Of a DNA stretch of 29,187 bases, positions 1-9,922 are shown piece by piece. The stretch is from assembly GCA_032718475.1 (NCBI GenBank), contig JAUCBJ010005740.1, positions 1 to 29,187 of the forward strand, written 5' to 3'. The stretch is from Nemertoderma westbladi (taxonomy: Eukaryota > Xenacoelomorpha > Nemertodermatida > Nemertodermatidae). A program made the position numbers and the translations under genes. How positions within the stretch are numbered: the stretch's first letter is position 1; each line of letters begins with the position of its first letter. The notes under the pieces were generated by a model. That model saw only the letters and a program-made list of their open reading frames with translations, made no database searches and was not told the origin of the DNA.

Positions 1-2
1 AG

Positions 3-2609
3 GCAGACACAAAGGCAGAATTAGAAAATATGACCAAACTAGGAGTAATTAAAAAATTAGAATCTGATGCTGAACCCCCAGAATGGATTTCTCCAATGGT
101 GGTTATACAAAAACCACGAGGTGGGATTCGAATATGTGTGGACTACACTGCTCTAAATCAATACATAGAACGCCCGGTACATCCATTTAAGTGTCCTGCT
201 GATATCGTTGCAAATTTAAATAATGGGTGTCAGTTTTTCTCAACTTTAGATGCAGTGAAAGGATACTGGCAAGTTCCTCTTGAATTCAATAGCCAAAAAT
301 ATACAACATTCCTAACTCCATGGGGTTGCTATGTTTTTCTTCGAGCCCCAATGGGCCTTAGTTCAACTGGTGATGTATATTGTATATGGGGAGATACAGC
401 AATATCTGGAATCCCTTCAGTAGAAAAAGTTGTAGATGATATGCTGGTTCATACAGTTACATTTGAAGAACATGTGACTGTTGTGAGATCCATACTAGAC
501 CGATGTAGACAATACAAGATTACATTGTCAAAAGATAAATTTATCTTCGCCCAGCCAGAAGTGGAATTTATTGGAATGCGCATCGGGCGAAATGGTATTC
601 ATGGTGATCCATTAAAGATGGAAGCTATTAGAGAATTCCCAATACCAAAAGACATTTCCATGTTGAAATCTTTTTTTGGTATTATTACACAACTTCAAAT
701 GTTTACACCAAATCTGGCTCAGATATCTGCACCATTACGTGGTTTGTTGAGCCCTAAGAATGCATTTGTATGGACCCATGATCATACACAAGCTTTCAAT
801 GCAACCAAAAATTTACTTACTTGTTTACCGGCCCTTCAACCATTCGATAAAACATTACCAATTTCACTACACACAGATGCCTCTAAAGATGGTATTGGAT
901 ATGTACTCATGCAAAAACATGACAGCAATTGGTGTATAGTAACCTGTGGAAGCCGTTTTGTCACTCCCACAGAGTCGAATTGGGCTGTCATTGAACGTGA
1001 GCTGTTAGCTGTTCAATGGGCAGTAACGAAATGCAGAGTATATTTACAAGGTTGCCCAAATTTTTCTGTTAACACAGATCATAAACCTCTAATCACCATA
1101 TTAAATAGTAAAACATTGGACAAAATAGGTAATTTACGACTTCAGAGAATCAAAGAAAAGCTTATTGGATATAACTTTACTGCTATATGGATACCGGGTA
1201 AGAATAATGGCTTTGCCGATGCTCTATCTAGAGCACCTGTATCTCAACCTGATAAAGAGGATATAGATCAAGTAAATGAGATCATCACTCAAGTAAACGA
1301 AGTCATTACAGTAAATTCTAATGATATTGACCCATCGCACACTCTATTTACGAAAGCTGTTAGTGAAGATACCGAATATAAACTCCTTATTTCTCATATT
1401 ATTTCTGGATGTTACAAGATACCTCAAGAGTTAATTATGTTCAAAAACATAATTAAAGACCTTTCAATATGTAATGAGCTAATCTTGTATGGAGATCGTA
1501 TTGTTGTACCAAAAAAGGCCAGAAATGAGGTTCTGCGTCGATTACATGTACCACATCAAGGAATTCGTCGATCCAAAGAAAGAGCCCGCCGATTATATTA
1601 TTGGCCAGGAATGAATAGTGATATAACCAACACTGTTGAGAACTGTCATAATTGTCAAAAATATAGACCCAGTCAGGCACCAGAACCAATGACTCTTGAT
1701 GTTAATCCGACTCGACCATTTGAAAATGTCTCGACTGACCTTTGTAGCTATGGAAATAATATATATCTCATATATGTGGACCGTTTTTCTGGATGGCCAA
1801 TAGTTATTTTGTTCAATAAACCTCCAACAACATCCCAAATAACTTCAAAACTAATCGATCTGTTTTGTGATACAGGCGTTCCTGTGAAAATGCGATCAGA
1901 TGGTGGATCACAATATGCTTCAGCAGAGTTCAATACTTTTTGCAACAATTGGCATATAGACCACACCCTTAGTAGTGCATATTATCCCCAATCTAATGGT
2001 CATGCCGAAGCTGGTATAAAATCAATGAAATCTTTAATTAAAAAATATACTTCAACTAATGGCCAATTAAATCATGAAGGATTCAAAGAAGCAATATTAG
2101 AGTGGAGAAATACTCCCCGTGATGGTGATACTCCAGCTCCTTCAGTACTACTATATGGAAGACTAATGCGCACTCGTCTCCCTGCAAGCAAAGAAGCCTT
2201 GGACTTTCAGTGGAATAAAGTATTTGACGAAATTGATAGAAAAATAGTGGATAAAAAACGTTGGGTGACAAAATCAAGATACGACTTACACACACATCCA
2301 CTCAAACCTCTCTCCATAGGCACCTCTGTATTTGTTCAGGATGTCAGGACAAAGTTATGGGATCGAGTAGGTCGAATAACTGATATAAGAGATAATGGTC
2401 ATAGTTATTACGTTGCATTTCCATCTGGTCGTATCCTGCTGAGAAATAGGCGTTTTTTACGCCCAGAACCTTTGATAAATAGCAATATAAATGATAGTGA
2501 TAATAAATACAAAGAAATGGCTTCAGATACTGTAATTGTAGATCTACCCCTTCGGCGAAGCATCAGAGCAAAACAGTTACCAAACCGATATGGACAATTG
2601 ATTAAGTAA
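3..2609 (+). CDS. pol: Ty3/gypsy Pol polyprotein (RT, RNase H, integrase), 5' partial
   Basis: This frame encodes reverse transcriptase, RNase H and integrase for copying the element through RNA and inserting it. It is open from base 3, upstream of the first ATG at 30, and the bases before that ATG encode typical Ty3 RT sequence, so the true start is off the window. Counting from that Met: RT about residues 10-240 with Asp74 and a VVDD catalytic box at 135-138, where YxDD is usual; RNase H with Asp283, Glu324, Asp350 and Asp397; an HHCC zinc module at His506, His509, Cys539 and Cys542; an integrase triad Asp570, Asp624, Glu660 with the canonical D-D-35-E spacing; and a C-terminal GPY/F-like segment ending in RNRRFLRP. 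There is no stop or frameshift in 859 codons. The Val in the RT box is also known in other invertebrate gypsy elements and does not by itself imply inactivity. Confidence 0.95.
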   Translation, partial: ADTKAELENMTKLGVIKKLESDAEPPEWISPMVVIQKPRGGIRICVDYTALNQYIERPVHPFKCPADIVANLNNGCQFFSTLDAVKGYWQVPLEFNSQKYTTFLTPWGCYVFLRAPMGLSSTGDVYCIWGDTAISGIPSVEKVVDDMLVHTVTFEEHVTVVRSILDRCRQYKITLSKDKFIFAQPEVEFIGMRIGRNGIHGDPLKMEAIREFPIPKDISMLKSFFGIITQLQMFTPNLAQISAPLRGLLSPKNAFVWTHDHTQAFNATKNLLTCLPALQPFDKTLPISLHTDASKDGIGYVLMQKHDSNWCIVTCGSRFVTPTESNWAVIERELLAVQWAVTKCRVYLQGCPNFSVNTDHKPLITILNSKTLDKIGNLRLQRIKEKLIGYNFTAIWIPGKNNGFADALSRAPVSQPDKEDIDQVNEIITQVNEVITVNSNDIDPSHTLFTKAVSEDTEYKLLISHIISGCYKIPQELIMFKNIIKDLSICNELILYGDRIVVPKKARNEVLRRLHVPHQGIRRSKERARRLYYWPGMNSDITNTVENCHNCQKYRPSQAPEPMTLDVNPTRPFENVSTDLCSYGNNIYLIYVDRFSGWPIVILFNKPPTTSQITSKLIDLFCDTGVPVKMRSDGGSQYASAEFNTFCNNWHIDHTLSSAYYPQSNGHAEAGIKSMKSLIKKYTSTNGQLNHEGFKEAILEWRNTPRDGDTPAPSVLLYGRLMRTRLPASKEALDFQWNKVFDEIDRKIVDKKRWVTKSRYDLHTHPLKPLSIGTSVFVQDVRTKLWDRVGRITDIRDNGHSYYVAFPSGRILLRNRRFLRPEPLINSNINDSDNKYKEMASDTVIVDLPLRRSIRAKQLPNRYGQLIK

Positions 2610-2916
2610 ATAATGTTCCTTGGTATTATTTTTAAGATTATTACAATAAATGACTAAGAATGAAGATTGAATTAATTTTGAGTAATTTGTATTGTATTGT
2701 AATAGATTATGTTTAAGCTATTTTGAATATGAAAGATGGTATATAATTTAGAATCAAAAACTGAAAAGGGATGTATATTATTTTAGAGTATATCTATATA
2801 TATCGAGTCAAGATTATTGATTGTGTATTGATTATATATTTAGGACCATATTTTTGTTAGAGGATTTAGTATGATTTTTTTTTGTTTATTTCTGATCTTT
2901 TGAGTTCAAAGATCAT

Positions 2917-2925
2917 GGGGGGAGG
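2917..2925 (+). promoter_or_regulatory. Polypurine tract of the gypsy element
   Basis: The run GGGGGGAGG lies immediately before a TGTAC that can start an LTR. This is the expected place of the plus-strand primer in LTR retrotransposons. The call rests on composition and position. Confidence 0.7.
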
Positions 2926-3110
2926 TGTACAGTGTTGATCTAAGTTACCCTTAAGTGATATTATATACTTATATATATGTAGGCCTACAGGCCTATGGAA
3001 AGTCAAGTATTCAATATATAACATAAGCACTTCTGTACTTTGTCATCTGGCAATCCCATATTTTCATACACAGCAGTCTGGCAGTATATCTACTGCCTAC
3101 TGGTACTTCA
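2926..3110 (+). repeat. Candidate 3' LTR (about 185 bp)
   Basis: The segment begins TGTACAG directly after the polypurine tract and ends ...TACTTCA just where minisatellite A begins, giving the usual TG...CA ends. It contains an AT-rich TATA-like stretch near 2960-2980. It is short for an LTR and its 5' partner is outside the window, so the right edge is inferred from the change into array sequence. The bases after it (CTCAC) are the predicted target-site duplication. Confidence 0.6.
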
Positions 3111-5189
3111 CTCACCAATAAACCATTCAACCACTAACCAATAAACCATTTAACCACCAAATATTAACCAATAAGCCATTAAACCACTCACCAATAAACC
3201 ATTCAACCACTAACCAATAAACCATTTAACCACCAACTATTAACCAATAAGCCATTAAACCACTCACCAATAAACCATTCAACCAATAAACCATTTAACC
3301 ACCAACTATTAACCAATAAGCCATTAAACCACTCACCAATAAACCATTAACCATTCAATCACCAATAAACCATTTAACCACCAATTATTAACCAATAAGC
3401 CATTAAACCACTCACCAATAAACCATTCAACCAATAAACCATTTAACCACCAACTAGTAACCAATAAGCCATTAAACCACTCACAAATAAACCATTCAAC
3501 CACTAACCAATAAACCATTTAACCACCAACTATTAACCAATAAGCCATTAAACCACTCACCAATAAACCATTCAACCACTAACCAATAAACCATTTAACC
3601 ACCAAATATTAACCAATAAGCCATTAAACCACTCACCAATAAACCATTCAACCACTAACCAATAAACCATTTAACCACCAACTATTAACCAATAAGCCAT
3701 TAAACCACTCACCAATAAACCATTCAACCAATAAACCATTTAACCACCAACTATTAACCAATAAGCCATTAAACCACTCACCAATAAACCATTAAATCAC
3801 CAATAAATCATTTAACCACCAACTATTAACCAATAAGCCATTAAACCACTCACCAATAAACCATTAACCATTCAATCACCAATAAACCATTTAACCACCA
3901 ACTATTAACCAATAAGCCATTAAACCACTTACCAATAAACCATTAACCATTCAATCACCAATAAACCATTTAACCACCAACTATTAACCAATAAGCCATT
4001 AAACCACTCACCAATAAACCATTCAACCACTAACCAATAAACCATTCACCACCAACTATTAACCAATGAGCCAATAAACCACTCACCAATAAACCATTCA
4101 ACCACTAACCAATAAACCATTTAACCACCAACTATTAACCAATAAGCCATTAAACCACTCACCAATAAACTATTCAACCAATAAACCATTTAACCACCAA
4201 CTATTAACCAATAAGCCATTAAACTACTCACCAATAAACCATTTAACCACCATCTATTAACCAATAAGCCATTAAACCACTCACCAATAAACCATTCAAC
4301 CAATAAACCATTCAACCACCAACTATTAACAAATAAACCATTAAACCACTAACTAATAAGCCATTAAACAACTCACCAATAAACCATTTAACCACCAACT
4401 ATTAACCAATGAGCCAATAAACTACTCACCAATAAACCATTCAACCACTAACCAATAAACCATTTAACCACCAACTATTAACCAATAAGCCATTAAACCA
4501 CTCACCAATAAACCATTCAACCACTAACCAATAAACCATTTAGCCACCAACTATTAACCAATGAGCGAATAAACTACTCACCAATAAACCATTCAACCAC
4601 TAACCAATAAACCATTTAACCACCAAATATTAACCAATAAGCCATTAAACCACTCAACAATAAACCATTCAACCAATAAACCATTTTAACCACCAACTAT
4701 TAACCAATAAGCCATTAAACCACTCACCAATAAACCACTCAACCAATAAACCATTTATCCACCAACTATTAACCAATAAGCCATTAAACCACTCACCAAT
4801 AAACCATTCAATCACTAACCAATAAACCATTTAACCACCAACTATTAACCAACCATTAAACCACTCACCAATAAACCATTCAACCACCAACCAATAAACC
4901 ATTAAACCACTCACCAATAAAATAAACCATTAAACCACTAACTATTAATCAATAAACCATTAACCATTCAATCACTCACCAATAAACCATTAAACCACTC
5001 ACCAATAAGCCATTCAACCACTAACTATTAATCAATAAACCATTAACCATTCAACCACTAACCAAAAAAATAATTTAACCACTAACCAATAAAACATCCC
5101 ACCACTAAAACCAATAACCATTAACCATTCAACTACTAACCATTATCCACTCAACGAACCAGTAACAAATAAACCACTCAACCACTAAC
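3111..5189. repeat. Minisatellite A, about 76-bp higher-order unit, touching a splice donor
   Basis: About 2.1 kb is built of an AT-rich unit. The basic motif on the + strand is AACCAATAAACCATT with variants. Three or four of these form a higher-order unit of about 69-76 bp containing the landmarks CAACCACTAACC, CCACCAACTATT and AAGCCATTAAACC; there are roughly 27 copies. On the sense strand of the cadherin gene (minus) it is rich in GGTT. The array reaches the exon w9 donor with no spacer: the first intron bases, GTTAGTGGTTGA, recur many times inside it. Units become irregular in the 300 bp nearest the exon (4850-5189). No gene is inside. Confidence 0.95.
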
Positions 5190-5973
5190 CTGTTTCCGAG
5201 TTGATTTTAAACGAAGTGAACTCATCCTCTATAGAGTAATGCAGCCTTCCCCACTGGCCGGCGTCCTTATCAACGGCCTCCACTCGGAATACCGGAGTAT
5301 CAGCGGGTTTATTCTCCGCCACGGATTTACTGTAAACTCGCATTGGAAAGACGGGGACGTTATCGTTAACGTCCCGGGTCGTCACGACAACCGATCGAAC
5401 GTCGCTGTGGGCTCCGTCGGAGACCCGGACAGTAAACTGGTACCGCGAGCGTCCGGGGTCGTCGTGGTCCAACCCGCGGGCCAACCGAACCACGCCGGTA
5501 CTCGGGTCGATCTCGAACACTCCGCCGCCGTTCCCGGAGGTTATCGAGTACTCGAGAACCTCCGAGTCGCAGTCCGTGGCCACTGCCTGGTGGACAACCT
5601 CCCCCTCCGGCTGATCTTCCGGGACTTCTATCCGGACCTCCCCGGGAGGGAACCGCGGGACGCAGTCGTTCACGTCGGTAACAGCGACTTCCACATTGAC
5701 TATGTCGTACTTCTCGGTTGGACGACCGAGATCGCCAACGCGGAGTTGGAGTCGGTAGCCGCGGGTTCGCTCGTAGTCGAGAGCCCGCAGTAGCGAGACG
5801 ACCCCCGAGTGAGGGTCGACGACGAACTCGTTGGACGGGTCGCCACTCGCCGTATCCGCGACCTCCACCGCCAGGGTCGATAGCAACTCGTACCTGAGGA
5901 CGGAAGATTCCGAGTCGGTGGCGGAAACCGAGACGATTTCCGAGCCGATCGGAATAGATTCGCGAACCGAAAC
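5190..5973 (-). CDS. Giant cadherin, exon w9 (two full EC repeats and parts of a third and a fourth)
   Basis: This 784-bp exon starts after acceptor TCTGATTAG and ends at donor ACAG|GTTAGT. It enters in phase 0 and leaves in phase 1. It finishes the EC repeat begun in exon w8, with a DVNDCVPRF calcium motif. It then encodes a full repeat ending DVNDNVPVF and the first part of another, with AENKP and VDKDAG, stopping in KINSETG. Family features are clear: xEx near the start of each domain, A/V-x-D-x-D near the middle, a Y-E-R or LDxD box and DxNDN linkers. These residues bind calcium between domains outside the cell. GC content is much higher than in the intron. The next exon is beyond the window, past minisatellite A and the gypsy element. 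Confidence 0.93.
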
Positions 5974-6059
5974 CTAATCAGAATGAAATCAGATAAGCTG
6001 AACCCACAAACTCTCTCTCTATGGGTTGAACATTAACAGGAGCTGGTACAGTGGCAATA

Positions 6060-8190
6060 AACCTCATTATTATGGCAGAACCACCCCCACCTGCCCACCC
6101 CCCCTTCTATTTTTATTGTTAATAATCATGCTGCTATTTGTTCTAGAATAATTGTTTTTGGCCTTTTCACTTTTTGGCATTTTGGGCTTTGCAGCAATCG
6201 AGATCAATGAAATTCCCCAAAAATAACCATAGAGTGTTAGGTTGCCCTTCTTGGGAACTGGCACCAACTTATTTGTTTTCATTTCTTGTGGGACTCTTGT
6301 TGTTCGGTACATGTCTACTATGATGGGATAGATGAGCTTTAAACACTCAGGTATTTTAAAGACCTCAGGGGGAACACCATCTACTCCACTGGCACGATTG
6401 GTCTTAATGCTCTTTGCAGCAGCCTTCACTTCTGCAAAGGAGATATCGCCAATGGGAATATCTGGGAGTACAGACTCAGACACTTTTACTTCTATAAAGT
6501 TATCAGGCAATACCCTGTCATTATTGAGGAGCTTTTCAAAGTGGGCCTTCTAACCATTGAGGCGATCGGCTGGTGATTCAGCCTTAACCTTGGTGGTTGG
6601 TTGGCTTTTTCGACCAGCAAGCAAGTTGATCGATTTCCATGCCTGGGATGATTGCCTGCTGTCGTCAGCATCATTGATGGCATCAACCTGTTGGTTTATT
6701 AGCTCCTGTAAATTAACAGAGTACTGCCTGTTCAGGGACCTAGATGCAGCCTTAACTGCATTCTTGGCCGCTGTAGTCTGTTTGAGTCGGGACTCTTTCT
6801 GCGCCTTGTAGAGGTCATTTCGGCACTTCTGAATTTTGTTGTCAGTCCAGGGGGCCCGTTTCCTGTTTCGAGGGTATACAGGAACTGTTTCTGCAGCTGC
6901 TAACTTAACTGCCTCTGTGAAGGCAGTATAGCCCTCACAGTGATCTGCCGCCTCAGAGGCAAGAACCTCATACCTGTTGCTCAGCTGTAGGGTGAAGCTG
7001 GATCTCACACTTGGCTGTTGCAACAGAGAGGACCAGTCATGCCGCGGCAAGGCAGATTTCGTTGTTCTGCTAGCACGCAGACTAAGTCTTACCTTGGCCA
7101 CAATAAGGCGGTGGTCACTGGAGAAGGGTCGAAGTGTAAATGCATTACAGTCTCGTATAGAGCTCCTGTATTTCCTACGAAACAGAATATGGTCTATCTG
7201 GGACTTGTGACCACTGGGTCCACTATGAGTCCATAGCTTTCCAGTTCGCTTCTTGAACTGGGTTCCAGCCGAAAACAATCCATTTCCAGAGATAAAATCC
7301 TGAAGATGGACAGAATTTCGGTTAACACTATCGCTATGGACCCAGGGCGATGTAGGTGATTGATGCAGACTTGCATTAAAGTCTCCCAGGAATGTTAAGA
7401 ATGCATGCTGATCCACTCTATCAGTAGCTGCTTGTAGATTCTGGGAGAAATTTTCCACCTCCTCTACAGGGGCAACACTAGTTGGAGAGTAGCACACAAT
7501 CAGAACCACCTTAGGAAACTTCTTAGCCAGTCTTCCAGAACATGAGAAGTGGCAACGGATGATGCGGTTAGAGATTTGGTCTATTTTGTCCAATGCTGCA
7601 TGTGCAGTTGGGTTCATCAATAGACCAATTCCACCATTTCCACTATCATCTGCTGAAGCGAGGGCGAGTCGCCACCCGCCCCTCATGTCCTTAATCAGAA
7701 CCTCATCAGTCTGTCCAGTCTGCATTCGGTGCTCTTGAACACCCACTGCACTAAGAGAAAGCTTATCTGCCAAGGCAGTCAGCTCACCTTGTCGCATTGG
7801 GGATCCGAGTGTTAGGGTGTTTACTGAGGCTAGTCTAGTGACTTGCCTCAGATTCACCAATGGCTTTGTTGGTCGGGGTGGAACATGAGAGTAGCCTCCA
7901 ACTCCAGAATCCCTCTCCCACTCACAATCTGGCCTCCCTGGTGACCCAGGGTTTGGGCCAGAAAGGTCATCAGGAAAGGGACTCAAAGAATCGTTTGCCG
8001 CTCTCTCTCCAGTAGGGGGTGAGACAGGCAGCCGGTCAGGAGATAACTGACGCCTGTGAGGCCGATTGTGTCCGGTAATTCCACTGGCCTCTAGTGGCCG
8101 GACCTCCGCATTACTAATGTAATCCATAGTGGGGGTTGGGGGGTGCTTTTTTTGCCGAGTCAGCTCTCGGGGCAACTGGCAACTCGGGTT
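6060..8190 (-). mobile_element. Non-LTR retrotransposon (LINE), 5' part kept, 3' part missing
   Basis: The element fills most of the intron between exons w8 and w9 in gene orientation. It begins just below the duplicated exon w8 donor. It holds a leader, a complete endonuclease and the first RT motifs, and then breaks into unrelated purine-rich sequence near 6100-6180. LINEs usually lose the 5' end, so a copy with an intact 5' end and a missing 3' end implies a later deletion or recombination. The rest of the intron (5974-6059) shows nothing clear. Confidence 0.85.
6070..8175 (-). pseudogene. LINE ORF: AP-type endonuclease and start of RT, interrupted
   Basis: One reading frame runs through this region with a single in-frame TAG at 6550-6552; the same frame resumes at once with a normal RT-leader sequence. 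The 541-residue upstream part has a proline-rich leader (about 1-110) and an endonuclease/exonuclease/phosphatase fold. Visible active-site motifs are Asn119, QE at 147-148, Tyr229, GDFN at 264-267, QIDH at 327-329... region and SSDHR at 352-356. The downstream part has the RT finger motifs NRASGVDGVPPEVFK and VPKKGN; the usual YRGISL box appears as FWGISL. The palm with the catalytic YxDD is missing, so no active transposase remains. The clade is uncertain. Confidence 0.85.
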
Positions 8191-8228
8191 ACTGAAACAG
8201 CTTACCTTGACTGAAACAGCTTACCTTG
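8191..8228 (-). repeat. 19-bp exact tandem duplication of a 5' splice site
   Basis: Two identical 19-bp copies, 8191-8209 and 8210-8228, lie head to tail across the exon w8 donor. On the sense strand each reads CAAGGTAAGCTGTTTCAGT and contains the strong donor AAG|GTAAGC. The exon-proximal copy (exon end 8225) keeps the reading frame into exon w9. The second would add 19 nt and shift it. Confidence 0.95.
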
Positions 8229-8450
8229 TAGACTGGGGACTGGAACTTTGGCGCCTCTACATTTCTCTGAAGGATGTTTACGGAAACTGCTACGTGAGCT
8301 TTGAGACTCGGAACACCTCGGTCGCTCGCCTCCACGACGAACTGAACGCGTTCGGCGTCCGGGTTGAACTCAACGATCCGCTTAGTGAACACCTCCCCTG
8401 TGAGTTCATCGACCCGGAAGGTGTCGGTTGCTATGGCGCCAATCTTGTAT
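8225..8450 (-). CDS. Giant cadherin, exon w8
   Basis: This 226-bp exon starts after acceptor TTGCCATAG. Its first base completes the Arg codon left open by exon w7, and it ends in phase 0 at AAG|GTAAGC. It encodes the second half of an EC repeat (YKIGAIATD, RVDELTG, VVEASDRGVP) and the start of the next (FQSPVYK). The domain boundary reads NILQRNVEAPKF in place of the usual DxNDNxPxF, so one calcium-binding linker looks degenerate. The donor lies in a 19-bp tandem duplication. The join to exon w9 gives the expected beta-strand sequence followed by VRE. Confidence 0.93.
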
Positions 8451-8549
8451 CTATGGCAAAAAAACATACAATATTATAAAATAATTAAATGATAATAGTT
8501 GAGTTTCCTTTGCCTTTGAATATTGTAAAGAAAATCACCTAACTGTTTA

Positions 8550-9425
8550 TGTAACAATGATGTGCTGCTTTACAATAATGGCTCGGTGATCGAATTTGTC
8601 GGTGAGTTTAATTATCTCGGTGTCTCTCATCCAAAAATGGGCCCAGCGGTCACTATGCATACTTGCACAAAAGGGGTCTGGCAAGCTGATCAAATTAGCC
8701 TTAAAAAAAATAAATATGTCACATATTACATTGGGCTCAGCTATAAACGACTGTGGCTCTCGGTAGTCTAGCAAGCTGTCCCACACGGGTGTGACATATT
8801 CACATCCCACTATATGTAAGAACAAGTACAAAAGGTCCGCGCCTTCTACTTCAAATTATGGTGTGGAATAAGTAAATACTCTTCCTCTTCAGCTATTTTA
8901 AACGCAATAGACGGCGTTGTCAACCCCGAATGCGACATAAAACTGGGAGGCCTCTCCGGCTTCCGACGCCAATGAAGATTGCATCTGCACGTTGTGTAAT
9001 ACACCCGGCGTCTCTATATTACACTATAAATGTTGCCGTGGTATTCCTCCTTATTCGACTGACCTTCGACTTCGATGCGCCCTGTTCCTCCTCTCCCAGG
9101 GAACTTCTATTAATTTTTAGTCATCCAGACCAGTTGCTCATTGCTGTTTTTATTATTTTAACCCGAACTCATTCTCATATCTTATCACAGTGCTACTACG
9201 TATTTTGAGAATTTTTACTTGCGTTAAAAATATATTAATAGCCTGTTTTTATTTATTATGTGGGTTAGATATTCCGTATGTTTTAGAATTATATATATTA
9301 TTGACGATTATATATTATGATTGATATATATTAATGAGTTTTTAATGAAATCTTTAATTACACCGCCAGCCGCTAGGGGGAGGCAACTAATTTTCAAATT
9401 TTTGTATAGAGGCAATAAAAATGAC
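8550..9425 (+). mobile_element. LINE 3' end fragment, related to the copy at 14.3-15.8 kb
   Basis: From about 8555 the + strand encodes NNGSVIEF and FNYLGV, matching NNGSQIEF and FEYLGV of the LINE at 15.2 kb. A later stretch matches its SSSAIL and GFRR regions. At 8980-9036 there is a C-x-C-x2-C-x8-H-x3-C zinc knuckle with exactly the spacing seen in the other copy, and the frame ends at the stop 9118-9120. Several frame breaks lie in between, so it is a 5'-truncated dead copy. The 3' untranslated part is AT-rich and probably ends near AATAAAAATG at 9413-9422. It lies antisense to the cadherin gene, in the intron between exons w7 and w8. Confidence 0.75.
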
Positions 9426-9568
9426 CTTCCCTACAGTCACTGACTGTTTGTCACTGACAACTTGCATATATATACATCTACCTTCCCTACAGTGGTAGAC
9501 CATAATAATATAATAATATTAACATTCACCACTAATTTACAGTCAGTACTAAAAAAGGGTTCTGGGGT

Positions 9569-9581
9569 GGGGGGGGGGGGG
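9569..9581. repeat. Poly-G tract (13 G)
   Basis: A run of 13 G on the + strand lies just before the GC-rich tandem repeat. Length is unreliable in most sequencing data. Confidence 0.8.
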
Positions 9582-9590
9582 TGCAACCTG

Positions 9591-9687
9591 CAACCTTCGC
9601 CCGCGAGCAACCTTCGCCCGCGAGCAACCTTCGCCCGCGAGCAACCTTCGCCCGCGTTCAACCTTCGCCCGCAAGCGACCTTCGCCC
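9591..9687. repeat. 17-bp GC-rich tandem repeat, about 5.7 copies
   Basis: The unit CAACCTTCGCCCGCGAG is repeated head to tail with changes in the last two copies (GTTCA and AAGCG). Its CpG-rich composition stands out from the AT-rich intron around it. No coding role is likely. Confidence 0.9.
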
Positions 9688-9750
9688 AATAAGATTTGTG
9701 TTAGCAACCACTTTAGTTACCAATTGAGGGAAAGGAGCAGGTTACACAGA

Positions 9751-9808
9751 CGGAATACGCAATACGGAACACGTAATACGGAACACGTAATACGGAACAC
9801 GCAATACA
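9751..9808. repeat. 14-bp tandem repeat
   Basis: The motif GGAACACGTAATAC and close variants (with CGCAATAC) recur about four times in a row. Confidence 0.85.
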
Positions 9809-9821
9809 CGTTGATTAAATG

Positions 9822-9922
9822 GAATCCCGATCACGTAAAATCGGGATCCCTGTGAAAAATTCAATCCCGGTCCCGATCCCGACTTTTTTGGAACGGGATC
9901 CCGATGGAACGGGATCCCGATG
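9822..9922. repeat. Cluster of self-complementary ATCGGGATCCCGAT-like motifs
   Basis: This short segment holds a hairpin (TCCCGAT, 8-nt loop, ATCGGGA, about 9824-9845), a tract of GGTCCCGATCCCGAC and two copies of GGAACGGGATCCCGAT in tandem. Such GGGATCCC-rich ends are known from some non-autonomous DNA transposons, but I cannot define element boundaries. Together with the repeats to the left it looks like a hot spot of small insertions. Bases 9923-10401, up to exon w7, show nothing recognisable. Confidence 0.6.

Larger units (their letters stand above)
1..3110 (+). mobile_element. Ty3/gypsy LTR retrotransposon, 3' part
   Basis: The window opens inside the pol gene of a Ty3/gypsy element and runs through its 3' untranslated part, polypurine tract and a candidate 3' LTR. 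The domain order RT, RNase H, integrase is that of Metaviridae. Gag, protease and the 5' LTR would lie left of the window. The pol frame is undamaged, so the copy looks young. It lies antisense to the cadherin gene, presumably in the intron after exon w9. Bases 2610-2916, between the pol stop and the polypurine tract, are AT-rich and hold nothing else I recognise. Confidence 0.9.

Noticed and set aside
3333-3518. Trp/Leu-rich short frame on the minus strand in minisatellite A
   Set aside because: It is only the translation of the AT-rich tandem repeat.
5239-5793. 184-codon + strand frame opposite exon w9
   Set aside because: Shadow of the GC-rich cadherin exon; the minus strand has clear EC motifs and splice sites.
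9424-9493. ACCTTCCCTACAGT found twice, 56 bp apart, as a target-site duplication
   Set aside because: The enclosed segment is too short and shows no element features; chance or a local duplication is as likely.
9437-9692. Short frames over the 17-bp GC-rich repeat
   Set aside because: They translate a tandem repeat and have no domain or splice context.
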